From NCBI GenBank assembly GCA_900751995.1, contig CAADTP010000038.1:1-22337 (forward strand): a stretch of 22,337 nucleotides of DNA, given 5' to 3'. The notes under the pieces are model-generated. The model was not told where the DNA came from, ran no database searches, and worked only from the letters and a program-made list of their open reading frames with translations. A program made the translations under genes and the position numbers. This stretch comes from Lachnospiraceae bacterium. Lineage in GTDB: Bacteria; Bacillota; Clostridia; Lachnospirales; Lachnospiraceae. This document shows, one piece after another, positions 16,759 through 22,337 of this stretch (position 1 is its first letter; each line of letters opens with the position of its first letter).

Positions 16759-17010
16759 ATGCGTTTACAGAAAGTACAGGATGCTCTGAACAAAAAAAAT
16801 ATCACATTCGAATACACAGAGGAAGATGGTTGCGGAAGTCTGGATTTCATGTTCCGTGGACTGAAATTCCATGTATGGGAATACGAGGACAACGGTTGGG
16901 GTGCCGAGACCAATATTTATGCGGCTGGAAGAAGTGAGGACATTGACGGAGATTATGAAGAGAAGATTTCTGCAGAGATTCTTTCCTGGCCGGATATGAT
17001 CAATAACTGA
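16759..17010 (+). CDS. Conserved-looking small acidic protein of unknown function
   Basis: An 83-residue protein with no signal peptide or membrane segment. It is acidic and rich in aromatic residues; a central stretch reads GLKFHVWEYEDNGWGAETN, and the end is SAEILSWPDMINN. I do not recognise a named domain; it resembles short hypothetical proteins seen in Lachnospiraceae genomes. The start is firm: GGAAGGAGC precedes the ATG by a good distance. It has its own promoter and a very strong terminator, so it is a single-gene transcript rather than a tail of the sugar operon. The fold and partner are unknown; a small beta-rich domain is a guess. Confidence 0.82.
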   Translation: MRLQKVQDALNKKNITFEYTEEDGCGSLDFMFRGLKFHVWEYEDNGWGAETNIYAAGRSEDIDGDYEEKISAEILSWPDMINN

Positions 17011-17029
17011 ATATAATAATATTGAATAA

Positions 17030-17073
17030 AGTGGCTGTAACTGAACGAATACGCTCAGTTACAGCTACTTTTT
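17030..17073 (+). terminator. Strong rho-independent terminator
   Basis: A 15-bp stem (17030-17044 with 17055-17069, a single G-U pair), a 10-nt loop and a T5 run. It ends the small-protein transcript and lies 24 bp from the end of the convergent dead response-regulator gene. Confidence 0.9.
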
Positions 17074-17097
17074 ATCGGAGAAAAGTTTTCTGAAGAA

Positions 17098-17766
17098 CTA
17101 TAGCTGTACGTTCAGGTATTCACTGGGAGACATCTGACAGTTCTTTTTAAAAACCTTGCTGAAGTAATTTCCATTGCTGAAACCAAGATGCCAGGCAATG
17201 TCGTCGAGAGTTATATCCGTAGACTGCAGAAGCCGTTTCACCTCGGTGAGCTTTAACTGCATAGTATAGGAAAAAAGATTCTGACGTTTTTTTAAAACAA
17301 TCTGGACAGATGCTCCTTACTTAGAAAAAAGATTCTGCAATATCGGCCAGGGAGATATTTTCCAGATAATGTGCATTGATATAATCAAAAACATCACTGA
17401 TTACCCTACTGGTGAACGCAGAGCAGGGTTCGGGTGATGAAGCAGAATCGGAAGTCCCAGTTTTGCCTGCTTCACTTTCCAACTGAGAAATTGTGGCTGA
17501 AAGCGCATTGTTCAAATTCTGGGGATCAACAGGCTTCAGTATGTAATCAATAACACCGGCCTGGATCGCAAGTCTTGTATATTTGAAATCGCTGAATCCG
17601 CTGATCACACTGATTTTGCTGTCGATGTGAAGTTCTTCCGGCTTTTTTTAGAGCTGTATTCCGTCCATGACGGGCATTTTCATATCTGTGATAATAATGT
17701 CAGGATGCTCTTTGAGAATGATCTTCAGGCCATCTTCGGCATTATCTGCTTCCAGAAGATCACTGT
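17098..17766 (-). pseudogene. Decayed compact response regulator (REC + AraC)
   Basis: Minus-strand translation gives a broken receiver-AraC protein. From its left end: LEADNAEDGLKII, HPDIIITDMKMPVMDGIQL, an in-frame TAA (17648-17650), then KISVISGFSDFKYTRLAIQA and YILKPVDPQNL, a short linker, and the AraC domain beginning ISDVFDYINAHYLENISL. The AraC part is then broken by two frameshifts in homopolymer runs near 17324-17330 and 17287-17297, after which it continues KRQNLFSYTMQLKL... to DIAWHLGFSNGNYFSKVFKK and a TAG stop (17098-17100). The first 25-30 residues of the receiver are missing; the match ends near 17766 where an unrelated fragment begins. The linker is short, so this is not a copy of the regulator at 7767-9374. 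Confidence 0.85.
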
Positions 17767-18017
17767 TTGCTCGGATTTATCCCATGGTGTTTTGAACTTC
17801 CGGATAAGGGATATGAAGAAGCTTGGGAGCAGATTGTGAATCCGGAAGGTTTTGCCTCCCCCCCCCTGTGGCCCTACAACTGCGGAACAGAGACATCCAC
17901 GGTACGGAGGCAGATTATGAATGTCTGTGGAACGGCCCATCCTAGCCATTTTCAACGACACAGACACAGACAGCAATGGCAAATCTTCTGAAAGATTATC
18001 CGCAGACTTATGTGACA
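17767..18017 (+). pseudogene. Fragment of a glycoside hydrolase (MGH1/GH63-like)
   Basis: Only about 80 residues remain, in three frames. Frame one gives LLGFIPWCFELPDKGYEEAW and EQIVNPEGFA; after a 9-C run (17858-17866) the reading shifts to CGPTTAEQRHPRYG; after another indel near 17910 it shifts to DYECLWNGPS, a TAG at 17943-17945 where the family usually has tryptophan, then PFSTTQTQTAMANLLKDYPQTYVT. The blocks GPTTAEQRHP and CxWNGPSWPF are what I recall from bacterial MGH1-like glycosidases with the (alpha/alpha)6 fold; the family name is from memory. Both ends are cut: homology begins at about 17767 and stops at about 18017. The gene cannot make a functional product. No transposase or repeat is visible at either edge. 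Confidence 0.75.
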
Positions 18018-18069
18018 AATATGGTCTATCCGTAAGGTTTTTGGTTGTTACTGAAAAAGATTTCATGGT

Positions 18070-19206
18070 TCAGGATTCCACATCAGTGACATTGATCTCA
18101 TCCTGGAATCCGTCCGTATAATGCAGTTCATAATCTTCTGTGATAAATACAGCCTGCACGCCTTTTTTCTCCGCAAATTTCAGTCCGTCCTCCAGACCAA
18201 GGGCGAAACAGGTGGTGCTTAAGGCATCGCCGTCCACAGACTGGTCGGAGATGATCGTCACAGAAATCAGGCCGTTTTCATAAGGATAGCCGGTTTGGGG
18301 ATTCAGGATATGATGATATAATTTACCGCCCTGCTTAAAGCACCTCTCATAAATTCCGGAGGATACAACAGATTTTCCGGTGATATCCATAACGGCTTCG
18401 GTTTCGTTGCGATCTGCAAAAGGCTTCTGGATGCCGATCTTGAAGGGAGTGCCGTTGGGCTTTGAGCCGATGCAGAGGACATTGCCGCCAAGGTTGATGA
18501 TAGCACTGTTTACGCCTTTTTTTACCAGAAAATCTTTCAGGCGGTCTGCAATATAGCCTTTGGCAATGGCGCCTACATCGAACTGGATGTCATCAGAGGG
18601 AAGTGTGATATCCTGCCCGTCAATGGTGACGCCGTCGGAGCTGCACAGGGGGAGAACTTTCTGAATATCTGCATCATCCGGAGCCTTCGGGTCTTCTGCT
18701 GTGAAATCCCAGAGAGAGGTCAAAGGCGCAATGGCGATGTCAAAGGCACCGTCGGATTCCCTGGTGATATCGAGTCCTTCAGAAAGCAGAGCGGCAAGGT
18801 CTTCAGATATATGCCAGGTGTCTGCTGTGCCGCTGACCGGATATGGAGTAGTCTGCCGGTCGGTATTGGTATCTTTATCCGATGTATCTTTGCGGTGATT
18901 TAATTTATAAAGCTCGCTTTTCTCATTTGTCCGGCTGAAGATCAGCTCATATTTATCGCACAGTGCCAGACAGTCATCCAGGAGAGCTTTATCCTGAGAA
19001 TCGTAAATTGTGATCTGTACAGCTGTATTCAATTTGATACTGCTGATACTGATAGGCTCATTTCCGGTGGTGGATGTATCTGCATCCGTGATATTTCCGC
19101 AGCCTGTGAAAAGGAGTATTGGACAGACAAGGACTGTGCACAATATTAAATAGAAGAAACGGGAATGCGAGCGGCTTCTTTTGGAATGAAAAAAATAAGT
19201 TGACAT
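18070..19206 (-). CDS. apbE: ApbE-family FAD:protein FMN transferase, lipoprotein
   Basis: A 378-residue lipoprotein that covalently attaches FMN from FAD to threonine residues in target flavoproteins, outside the membrane. The start at 19204-19206 follows AGGAGA and gives a basic N terminus, a hydrophobic stretch and the lipobox LFTGC with C36; the longer in-frame ATG at 19296 would push the signal peptide inward by 30 residues. Family motifs: SDGAFDIAIAPLTSLWDF, DVGAIAKGYIADRL, INLGGNVLCIGSKP, HHILNPQTGYP and the metal-binding region SVDGDALSTTCFALG. Targets are usually Rnf or Nqr subunits or FMN-binding reductases; none lies in this window. The tail after the last family block is short and acidic. 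Confidence 0.95.
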   Translation of the reverse strand: MSTYFFHSKRSRSHSRFFYLILCTVLVCPILLFTGCGNITDADTSTTGNEPISISSIKLNTAVQITIYDSQDKALLDDCLALCDKYELIFSRTNEKSELYKLNHRKDTSDKDTNTDRQTTPYPVSGTADTWHISEDLAALLSEGLDITRESDGAFDIAIAPLTSLWDFTAEDPKAPDDADIQKVLPLCSSDGVTIDGQDITLPSDDIQFDVGAIAKGYIADRLKDFLVKKGVNSAIINLGGNVLCIGSKPNGTPFKIGIQKPFADRNETEAVMDITGKSVVSSGIYERCFKQGGKLYHHILNPQTGYPYENGLISVTIISDQSVDGDALSTTCFALGLEDGLKFAEKKGVQAVFITEDYELHYTDGFQDEINVTDVES

Positions 19207-19368
19207 AATATTCTCCTGTTTTCTGATTGACTGACTTAACTGAAGAGCATTTATTTGATGCAAATCTATGTAGTACATGTGGATGGGGTTATTCACTTAA
19301 CCGGATCAAGCAGCGACGCGGATTGCGGATATACGCTTGACCGACATCGGACAGATTTATGAAATCTC

Positions 19369-19408
19369 ATTATACCATGTATTTCTGAAATCAGAAAGGC
19401 ATATGCCT
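19369..19408 (-). promoter_or_regulatory. apbE promoter with two adjacent palindromes
   Basis: On the minus strand: TATAAT (19369-19374) preceded by TGG, an extended -10, with no good -35. The -35 region is instead filled by two perfect palindromes side by side: TTCTGA-AA-TCAGAA (19383-19396) and AGGCATATGCCT (19397-19408). These are likely operator sites. The predicted leader to the start codon is about 155 nt and shows no riboswitch that I recognise. Confidence 0.55.
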
Positions 19409-19421
19409 GTCGCAAAAATCA

Positions 19422-19450
19422 TTGTATTTTGCAATAATATAAGATATAAT
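19422..19450 (+). promoter_or_regulatory. Promoter of the HAD phosphatase gene
   Basis: TTGTAT (19422-19427), a 17-bp spacer and perfect TATAAT (19445-19450). The inverted repeat GCAAAA (19412-19417) with TTTTGC (19427-19432) straddles the -35. Confidence 0.7.
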
Positions 19451-19528
19451 TTCTCCGAAAAAAGGACATATTTGCTATGGATCCGAATGATTGACCGGAA
19501 TTTTTACAGATAAAAGGAGAAATTTTTC

Positions 19529-20407
19529 ATGATAAAAGTAATTGCAAGTGATATGGATGGCACACTTCTTGGTGATGACCATAGAATCGCACCGGAAACC
19601 CTTGCGGCGGTCAGGCGTGCCTGCGATGCGGGAATCCGCTTTATGGTTGCCACCGGCCGGAATTTCCCCGGTGCCATGGAGGAACTGAAGGGAACAGAGC
19701 TGACCTGTGATTATGTGGTGAGCAGCGGTGCTGAAGTACGGAATCCGCAGCAGGAGGTTGTAAAGAGTACACCGATCTCTATTGAGCTGTGTGAGGAGGT
19801 CTACAATACGGCAAAAAAATACCCGGTATCTGTAGCATTTTTTACGGATCGCTATGATTACCGTATTGGAACAAAGAAGGAAATTGAAGACGGGATCATT
19901 CAGCAGATCCGTCTTTTCAATATGGACATAGATACCAGCGAGGAGATTGTACGGAAATCCCCGCAGTACCGCAGAATCGCCGGAAACACGAAAGGGATTT
20001 CCGATATCCGTTCCCTGGAGAGCAGCGGTGCGCCGATATATAAGATCTTCATTTTTGCGGCAGATGTGGAGCAGCTTGAGAAACTCAGCGATGAACTGAG
20101 AGCGAATCCGGCTGTTGCGGTAGCTTCTTCCTTTATATATAATCAGGAGGTTACAGCAGTAGAGGCACAGAAAGGCCCGGTTCTGAAGGAATATATTGAA
20201 GCTTTGGGATATACCATGGATGAGGTAATGGTTCTTGGTGACAGCCTTAATGATTATTCCATGATCTCCATGGATTTCGGAGCAACCGTTGCAATGGAAA
20301 ACGCAGTTCCGGAGATCAAAAAGGCAGCAAAATACATCACAAAGAGCAACAATGAGTTTGGTGTGGCCTATGCTATCGATCAGGTCCTGGAACACCAGGA
20401 AAAATAG
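19529..20407 (+). CDS. Cof-type HAD-IIB family phosphatase
   Basis: A 292-residue cytoplasmic hydrolase of the HAD superfamily, Cof/YbiV-like. Motif I is SDMDGTLL with nucleophile D8 and acid/base D10; motif II is in RFMVATGRN; the late motifs are KGPVLKEYIEALGY and VLGDSLNDYSMI, which binds magnesium. The central cap region (about 85-190) is the type C2 cap. Length is normal for the family. AAAAGGAGA precedes the ATG. Such enzymes remove phosphate from sugar phosphates, nucleotides or cofactors such as PLP and FMN, often with broad specificity. Divergence from apbE hints at flavin metabolism, but this is only neighbourhood inference. Confidence 0.93.
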   Translation: MIKVIASDMDGTLLGDDHRIAPETLAAVRRACDAGIRFMVATGRNFPGAMEELKGTELTCDYVVSSGAEVRNPQQEVVKSTPISIELCEEVYNTAKKYPVSVAFFTDRYDYRIGTKKEIEDGIIQQIRLFNMDIDTSEEIVRKSPQYRRIAGNTKGISDIRSLESSGAPIYKIFIFAADVEQLEKLSDELRANPAVAVASSFIYNQEVTAVEAQKGPVLKEYIEALGYTMDEVMVLGDSLNDYSMISMDFGATVAMENAVPEIKKAAKYITKSNNEFGVAYAIDQVLEHQEK

Positions 20408-20419
20408 TTTTTCCCCCTT

Positions 20420-20446
20420 TTGAAAAAGTGTCATATATATTATAAT
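20420..20446 (+). promoter_or_regulatory. Candidate upp promoter
   Basis: A perfect -10 TATAAT at 20441-20446. The -35 is less clear: TTGAAA (20420-20425) at 15 bp, or TTTTGA (20418-20423) at 17 bp. No convincing terminator separates it from the HAD gene. Confidence 0.55.
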
Positions 20447-20465
20447 GTAGAAAGAAGAATACAGA

Positions 20466-20523
20466 AAAGCGAAAGGATTGCGTTCCTGTGTATGAAGCAG
20501 AGTGGAATGAGAAGGTTCGCTTT
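20466..20523 (+). promoter_or_regulatory. Stem in the upp 5' leader
   Basis: Perfect arms AAAGCGAA (20466-20473) and TTCGCTTT (20516-20523) enclose a second 6-bp stem, CGTTCC with GGAATG (one G-U pair). The structure ends about 20 nt before the ribosome binding site. There is no T run, so any control would be at translation or mRNA stability. I do not recognise it as a PyrR-type attenuator. Confidence 0.4.
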
Positions 20524-20555
20524 ACAAAAAACACAGATAAAGAGAGGAAATCACG

Positions 20556-21194
20556 ATGGAAAAAATGGAAAATGTTTATATTATGGATCACCCGCTGATC
20601 AAACACAAAATCTCAATGCTCCGTGACAAAAGCACAGGAACAAACGAGTTCCGTAAGCTGGTGGAGGAGATCGGAATCCTGATGGGATATGAGGCACTTC
20701 GTGATCTTCCTACAGAGGAAGTGGAAATCGAGACACCGATAGAAACCTGTAAGACACCGATGATCTCAGGCAAGAAGCTGGCGGTGATCCCGGTCCTCCG
20801 TGCAGGACTTGGAATGGTAAACAGTATTCTCACACTGGTACCGTCTGCAAAGGTCGGACATGTGGGACTTTACCGTGATCCGGTAACTCATGAGCCCCAT
20901 GAGTACTACTGCAAGCTTCCGGAGTCTATCGACGAGCGTATTTCGGTGATCGTTGATCCGATGCTTGCAACCGGCGGTTCTGCCGAGGCTGCCATTGATT
21001 TTGTCAAGAAACAGGGCGGAAAGAATATCAAGTTTATGTGCATCATCGCAGCTCCGGAGGGACTGAAACGTCTCCATGAGGCGCATCCGGATGTACAGAT
21101 CTACTGCGGCTCCCTTGACAGAGAACTCAATGAGAACGCTTATATCTGCCCGGGACTTGGAGATGCCGGAGATCGTATTTTTGGTACTAAATAA
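20556..21194 (+). CDS. upp: Uracil phosphoribosyltransferase
   Basis: A 212-residue cytoplasmic salvage enzyme that makes UMP from uracil and PRPP. Family blocks are clear: MDHPLIKHKISMLRDKSTGT near the N terminus, VIPVLRAGLGM, GLYRDPVTHEPHEYYCKLP, and the PRPP loop VDPMLATGGSA at about 133-143. The C terminus GLGDAGDRIFGTK is the usual uracil-binding end. The ATG at 20556 follows GAGAGGAAA at a good distance; a second ATG three codons later is possible. Length fits the family (about 208-210) with a short N-terminal extension. No uracil permease or pyr gene is adjacent. Confidence 0.97.
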   Translation: MEKMENVYIMDHPLIKHKISMLRDKSTGTNEFRKLVEEIGILMGYEALRDLPTEEVEIETPIETCKTPMISGKKLAVIPVLRAGLGMVNSILTLVPSAKVGHVGLYRDPVTHEPHEYYCKLPESIDERISVIVDPMLATGGSAEAAIDFVKKQGGKNIKFMCIIAAPEGLKRLHEAHPDVQIYCGSLDRELNENAYICPGLGDAGDRIFGTK

Positions 21195-21219
21195 TTTTGA
21201 AAAAATCTTAAAAAAATAC

Positions 21220-21249
21220 TTGACACACCCGGCACTGTTATGGTATTGT
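21220..21249 (+). promoter_or_regulatory. Promoter of the rplJL operon
   Basis: Perfect -35 TTGACA (21220-21225), an 18-bp spacer and TATTGT (21244-21249) preceded by TGG. It is a strong promoter as expected for ribosomal protein genes. Confidence 0.8.
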
Positions 21250-21252
21250 ACC

Positions 21253-21320
21253 TAAGAACGCTGCCGAAGACAGTAGGTGCCGTAAGGCATAAGGATCAAA
21301 ACGCCTACCGAGGTCCAAGT
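21253..21320 (+). ncRNA. Ribosomal protein L10 leader
   Basis: The 5' leader carries the conserved L10-leader pattern of Firmicutes: CTGCCGAAGACAG, the outer stem GTAGG (21273-21277) with CCTAC (21304-21308), the inner hairpin TGCC-GTAA-GGCA (21278-21289), and CCGAGGT after the stem. L10 (with L12) binds this RNA to limit its own synthesis. Boundaries are approximate. Confidence 0.85.
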
Positions 21321-21340
21321 ATTCTGAGTTAAGATTACAC

Positions 21341-21375
21341 AAGGCCTTATTGCGAAGCAGTAAGGTCTTTTTTTT
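21341..21375 (+). terminator. Attenuator-type terminator before rplJ
   Basis: An 11-bp stem (21343-21353 with 21357-21367), a GAA loop and eight T (21368-21375). It sits between the L10 leader and rplJ, 60 bp before the start codon, so it can only be a conditional terminator, presumably set by L10 binding upstream. Confidence 0.88.
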
Positions 21376-21434
21376 AAACAGATTGACTTATTGCGACGGC
21401 GGTATACAAAATCTATAAGGAGGTGTACCATTTC

Positions 21435-21944
21435 ATGGCAAAAGTAGAACTGAAACAACCAATCGTAGAAGAGATCTCTAACAGCATTAAAGACGCACAG
21501 TCTGTTGTACTTGTAAACTACAGCGGTCTTACAGTTGAGCAGGATACAATTCTTCGTAAAGAGTTAAGAGAAGCTGGTGTTCAGTACAAGGTATACAAAA
21601 ATACCATGATGCGTCGTGCATTCGAGGGTACAGCATTTGAGAGCCTCAGTGATCATTTACATGGCACAAATGCGATCGCTATCTCCGAGACAGACGCAAC
21701 TGCTCCGGCAAGAATCCTTGCTAAATATGCAAAACAGTTCCCGGCACTGGAGCTGATCGCAGGTGTAGTTGAAGGTAACTACAATGATCAGGCCGGAATT
21801 CAGGCACTGTCCACAATTCCTTCAAGAGAGGAACTTCTTGGAAAACTGCTTGGAAGTATGCAGTCTCCGATCGCAAACTTCGCTCGTGTGCTTAATCAGA
21901 TCGCAGAGCAGAACGGCGGAGCTGACGCAGCAGCTGCTGAGTAA
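21435..21944 (+). CDS. rplJ: 50S ribosomal protein L10
   Basis: A 169-residue protein, the base of the L7/L12 stalk on the large ribosomal subunit. Typical blocks are SVVLVNYSGLTVEQDT, YKVYKNTMMRRAFEG and LLGKLLGSMQSPIANFARVL; the C-terminal helix that binds L12 dimers follows and the end is Ala-rich. I start at the ATG at 21435 (MAKVELKQ), preceded by AAGGAGGTG; a GTG at 21423 overlaps the ribosome binding site and is rejected. It is controlled by the leader and conditional terminator upstream and followed 75 bp later by rplL. Confidence 0.97.
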   Translation: MAKVELKQPIVEEISNSIKDAQSVVLVNYSGLTVEQDTILRKELREAGVQYKVYKNTMMRRAFEGTAFESLSDHLHGTNAIAISETDATAPARILAKYAKQFPALELIAGVVEGNYNDQAGIQALSTIPSREELLGKLLGSMQSPIANFARVLNQIAEQNGGADAAAAE

Positions 21945-22019
21945 TCCCAGCAACGTGCAATTGGCGGCATAACGACCGCATGATTATTAATTAAAATTTA
22001 TAAATGGAGGGAAATTAAA

Positions 22020-22337
22020 ATGGCAAAATTAACAACAGAAGAATTTATTGCAGCAATCAAAGAATTATCTGTATTAGAGTTAAATGACCTTGTAAAAGCT
22101 TGTGAGGAAGAGTTCGGCGTTTCCGCAGCAGCAGGTGTTGTTGTAGCAGCAGCAGGTGCAGCAGGCGAGGCAGCTGAGGAGAAAGATGAGTTTGACGTAG
22201 AGCTTACAGAGGTTGGCGCTAACAAAGTTAAAGTTATCAAAGTTGTTCGTGAGGTTACAGGTCTTGGACTTAAAGAGGCTAAAGCTATCGTTGATGGTGC
22301 TCCGAAGGTTGTTAAAGAGGGCGCATCCAAAGCTGAG
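22020..22337 (+). CDS. rplL: 50S ribosomal protein L7/L12, cut by window end
   Basis: The first 106 residues of L7/L12, the mobile stalk protein that recruits translation factors. The N-terminal dimerisation domain (MAKLTTEEFIAAIKELSVLE), the Ala/Gly-rich hinge (about 40-52) and most of the C-terminal domain (DEFDVELTEVGANKVKVIK, GLGLKEAKAIVD) are present. Family members have about 120-125 residues, so roughly 15-18 are missing past the window end. TGGAGGGAAA precedes the ATG. Confidence 0.97.
   Translation, partial: MAKLTTEEFIAAIKELSVLELNDLVKACEEEFGVSAAAGVVVAAAGAAGEAAEEKDEFDVELTEVGANKVKVIKVVREVTGLGLKEAKAIVDGAPKVVKEGASKAE

Noticed and set aside
17767..17820. Minus-strand LIRKFKTPWDKSEQ read as the missing start of the dead response regulator
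   Set aside because: It looks superficially like a receiver N terminus, but the same DNA reads on the plus strand as a much better match to the glycosidase fragment, so the resemblance is judged to be chance.
19207..19368. FMN riboswitch in the apbE leader
   Set aside because: The leader is about 155 nt, but I could not find the conserved FMN-element segments.
19475..20434. A 319-codon minus-strand ORF
   Set aside because: It is opposite the HAD phosphatase, whose catalytic motifs are intact.

Overview
The window looks like chromosomal DNA from a low-to-mid GC Gram-positive anaerobe of the Clostridia, most likely a Lachnospiraceae gut bacterium. I base this on strong AGGAGG-type ribosome binding sites, near-consensus sigma-A promoters, a YesM/YesN-like two-component pair beside a carbohydrate ABC transporter, an L10-type ribosomal leader, and protein sequences typical of that group. 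Genus is not determinable by eye. No tRNA, rRNA, IS element, phage or CRISPR array was seen.

Layout. (1) 1-2600: a leftward Lrp/AsnC regulator divergent from aspartate ammonia-lyase; a palindrome sits inside the regulator's own promoter. (2) 2570-6030: a 1130-residue SWIM + SNF2 helicase whose promoter is embedded in the aspA terminator. (3) 6040-7670: a structured intergenic region with a long bidirectional terminator, then a leftward NSS-family sodium:amino-acid symporter. (4) 7767-16650: a carbohydrate-utilisation locus. A leftward histidine kinase and AraC-type response regulator diverge from a rightward operon of solute-binding protein, two permeases and a cytoplasmic GH2 glycosidase. 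No ATPase is encoded. A 20-bp-spaced direct repeat directly upstream of the operon's -35 region is a good candidate for the regulator's binding site. (5) 16686-17073: a well-expressed-looking 83-residue protein of unknown function with its own promoter and terminator. (6) 17098-18017: two decayed genes abutting head to head, a compact response regulator and a glycoside hydrolase fragment, both with stop codons and frameshifts. (7) 18070-20407: an ApbE lipoprotein divergent from a Cof-type HAD phosphatase, with palindromes between them. (8) 20420-22337: upp, then the L10 leader, attenuator-like terminator, rplJ and the start of rplL.

How the genes fit together. Aspartase and its AsnC-type neighbour probably form an amino-acid catabolic unit, and the NSS symporter may bring in an amino acid, but no link is shown by sequence. 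The best-supported system is the sensor kinase-regulator-ABC-GH2 locus: an external sugar signal sensed by the kinase, import of an oligosaccharide using an ATPase shared from elsewhere, and intracellular hydrolysis by the GH2 enzyme. The nearby dead regulator and glycosidase fragments suggest that a second sugar locus once stood here and is being lost. I see no clear sign of a wholly new system; the main candidates for a second look are the regulatory architecture of the sugar locus, the pseudogene junction, the 83-residue protein and the structured intergenic DNA at 6040-6206.
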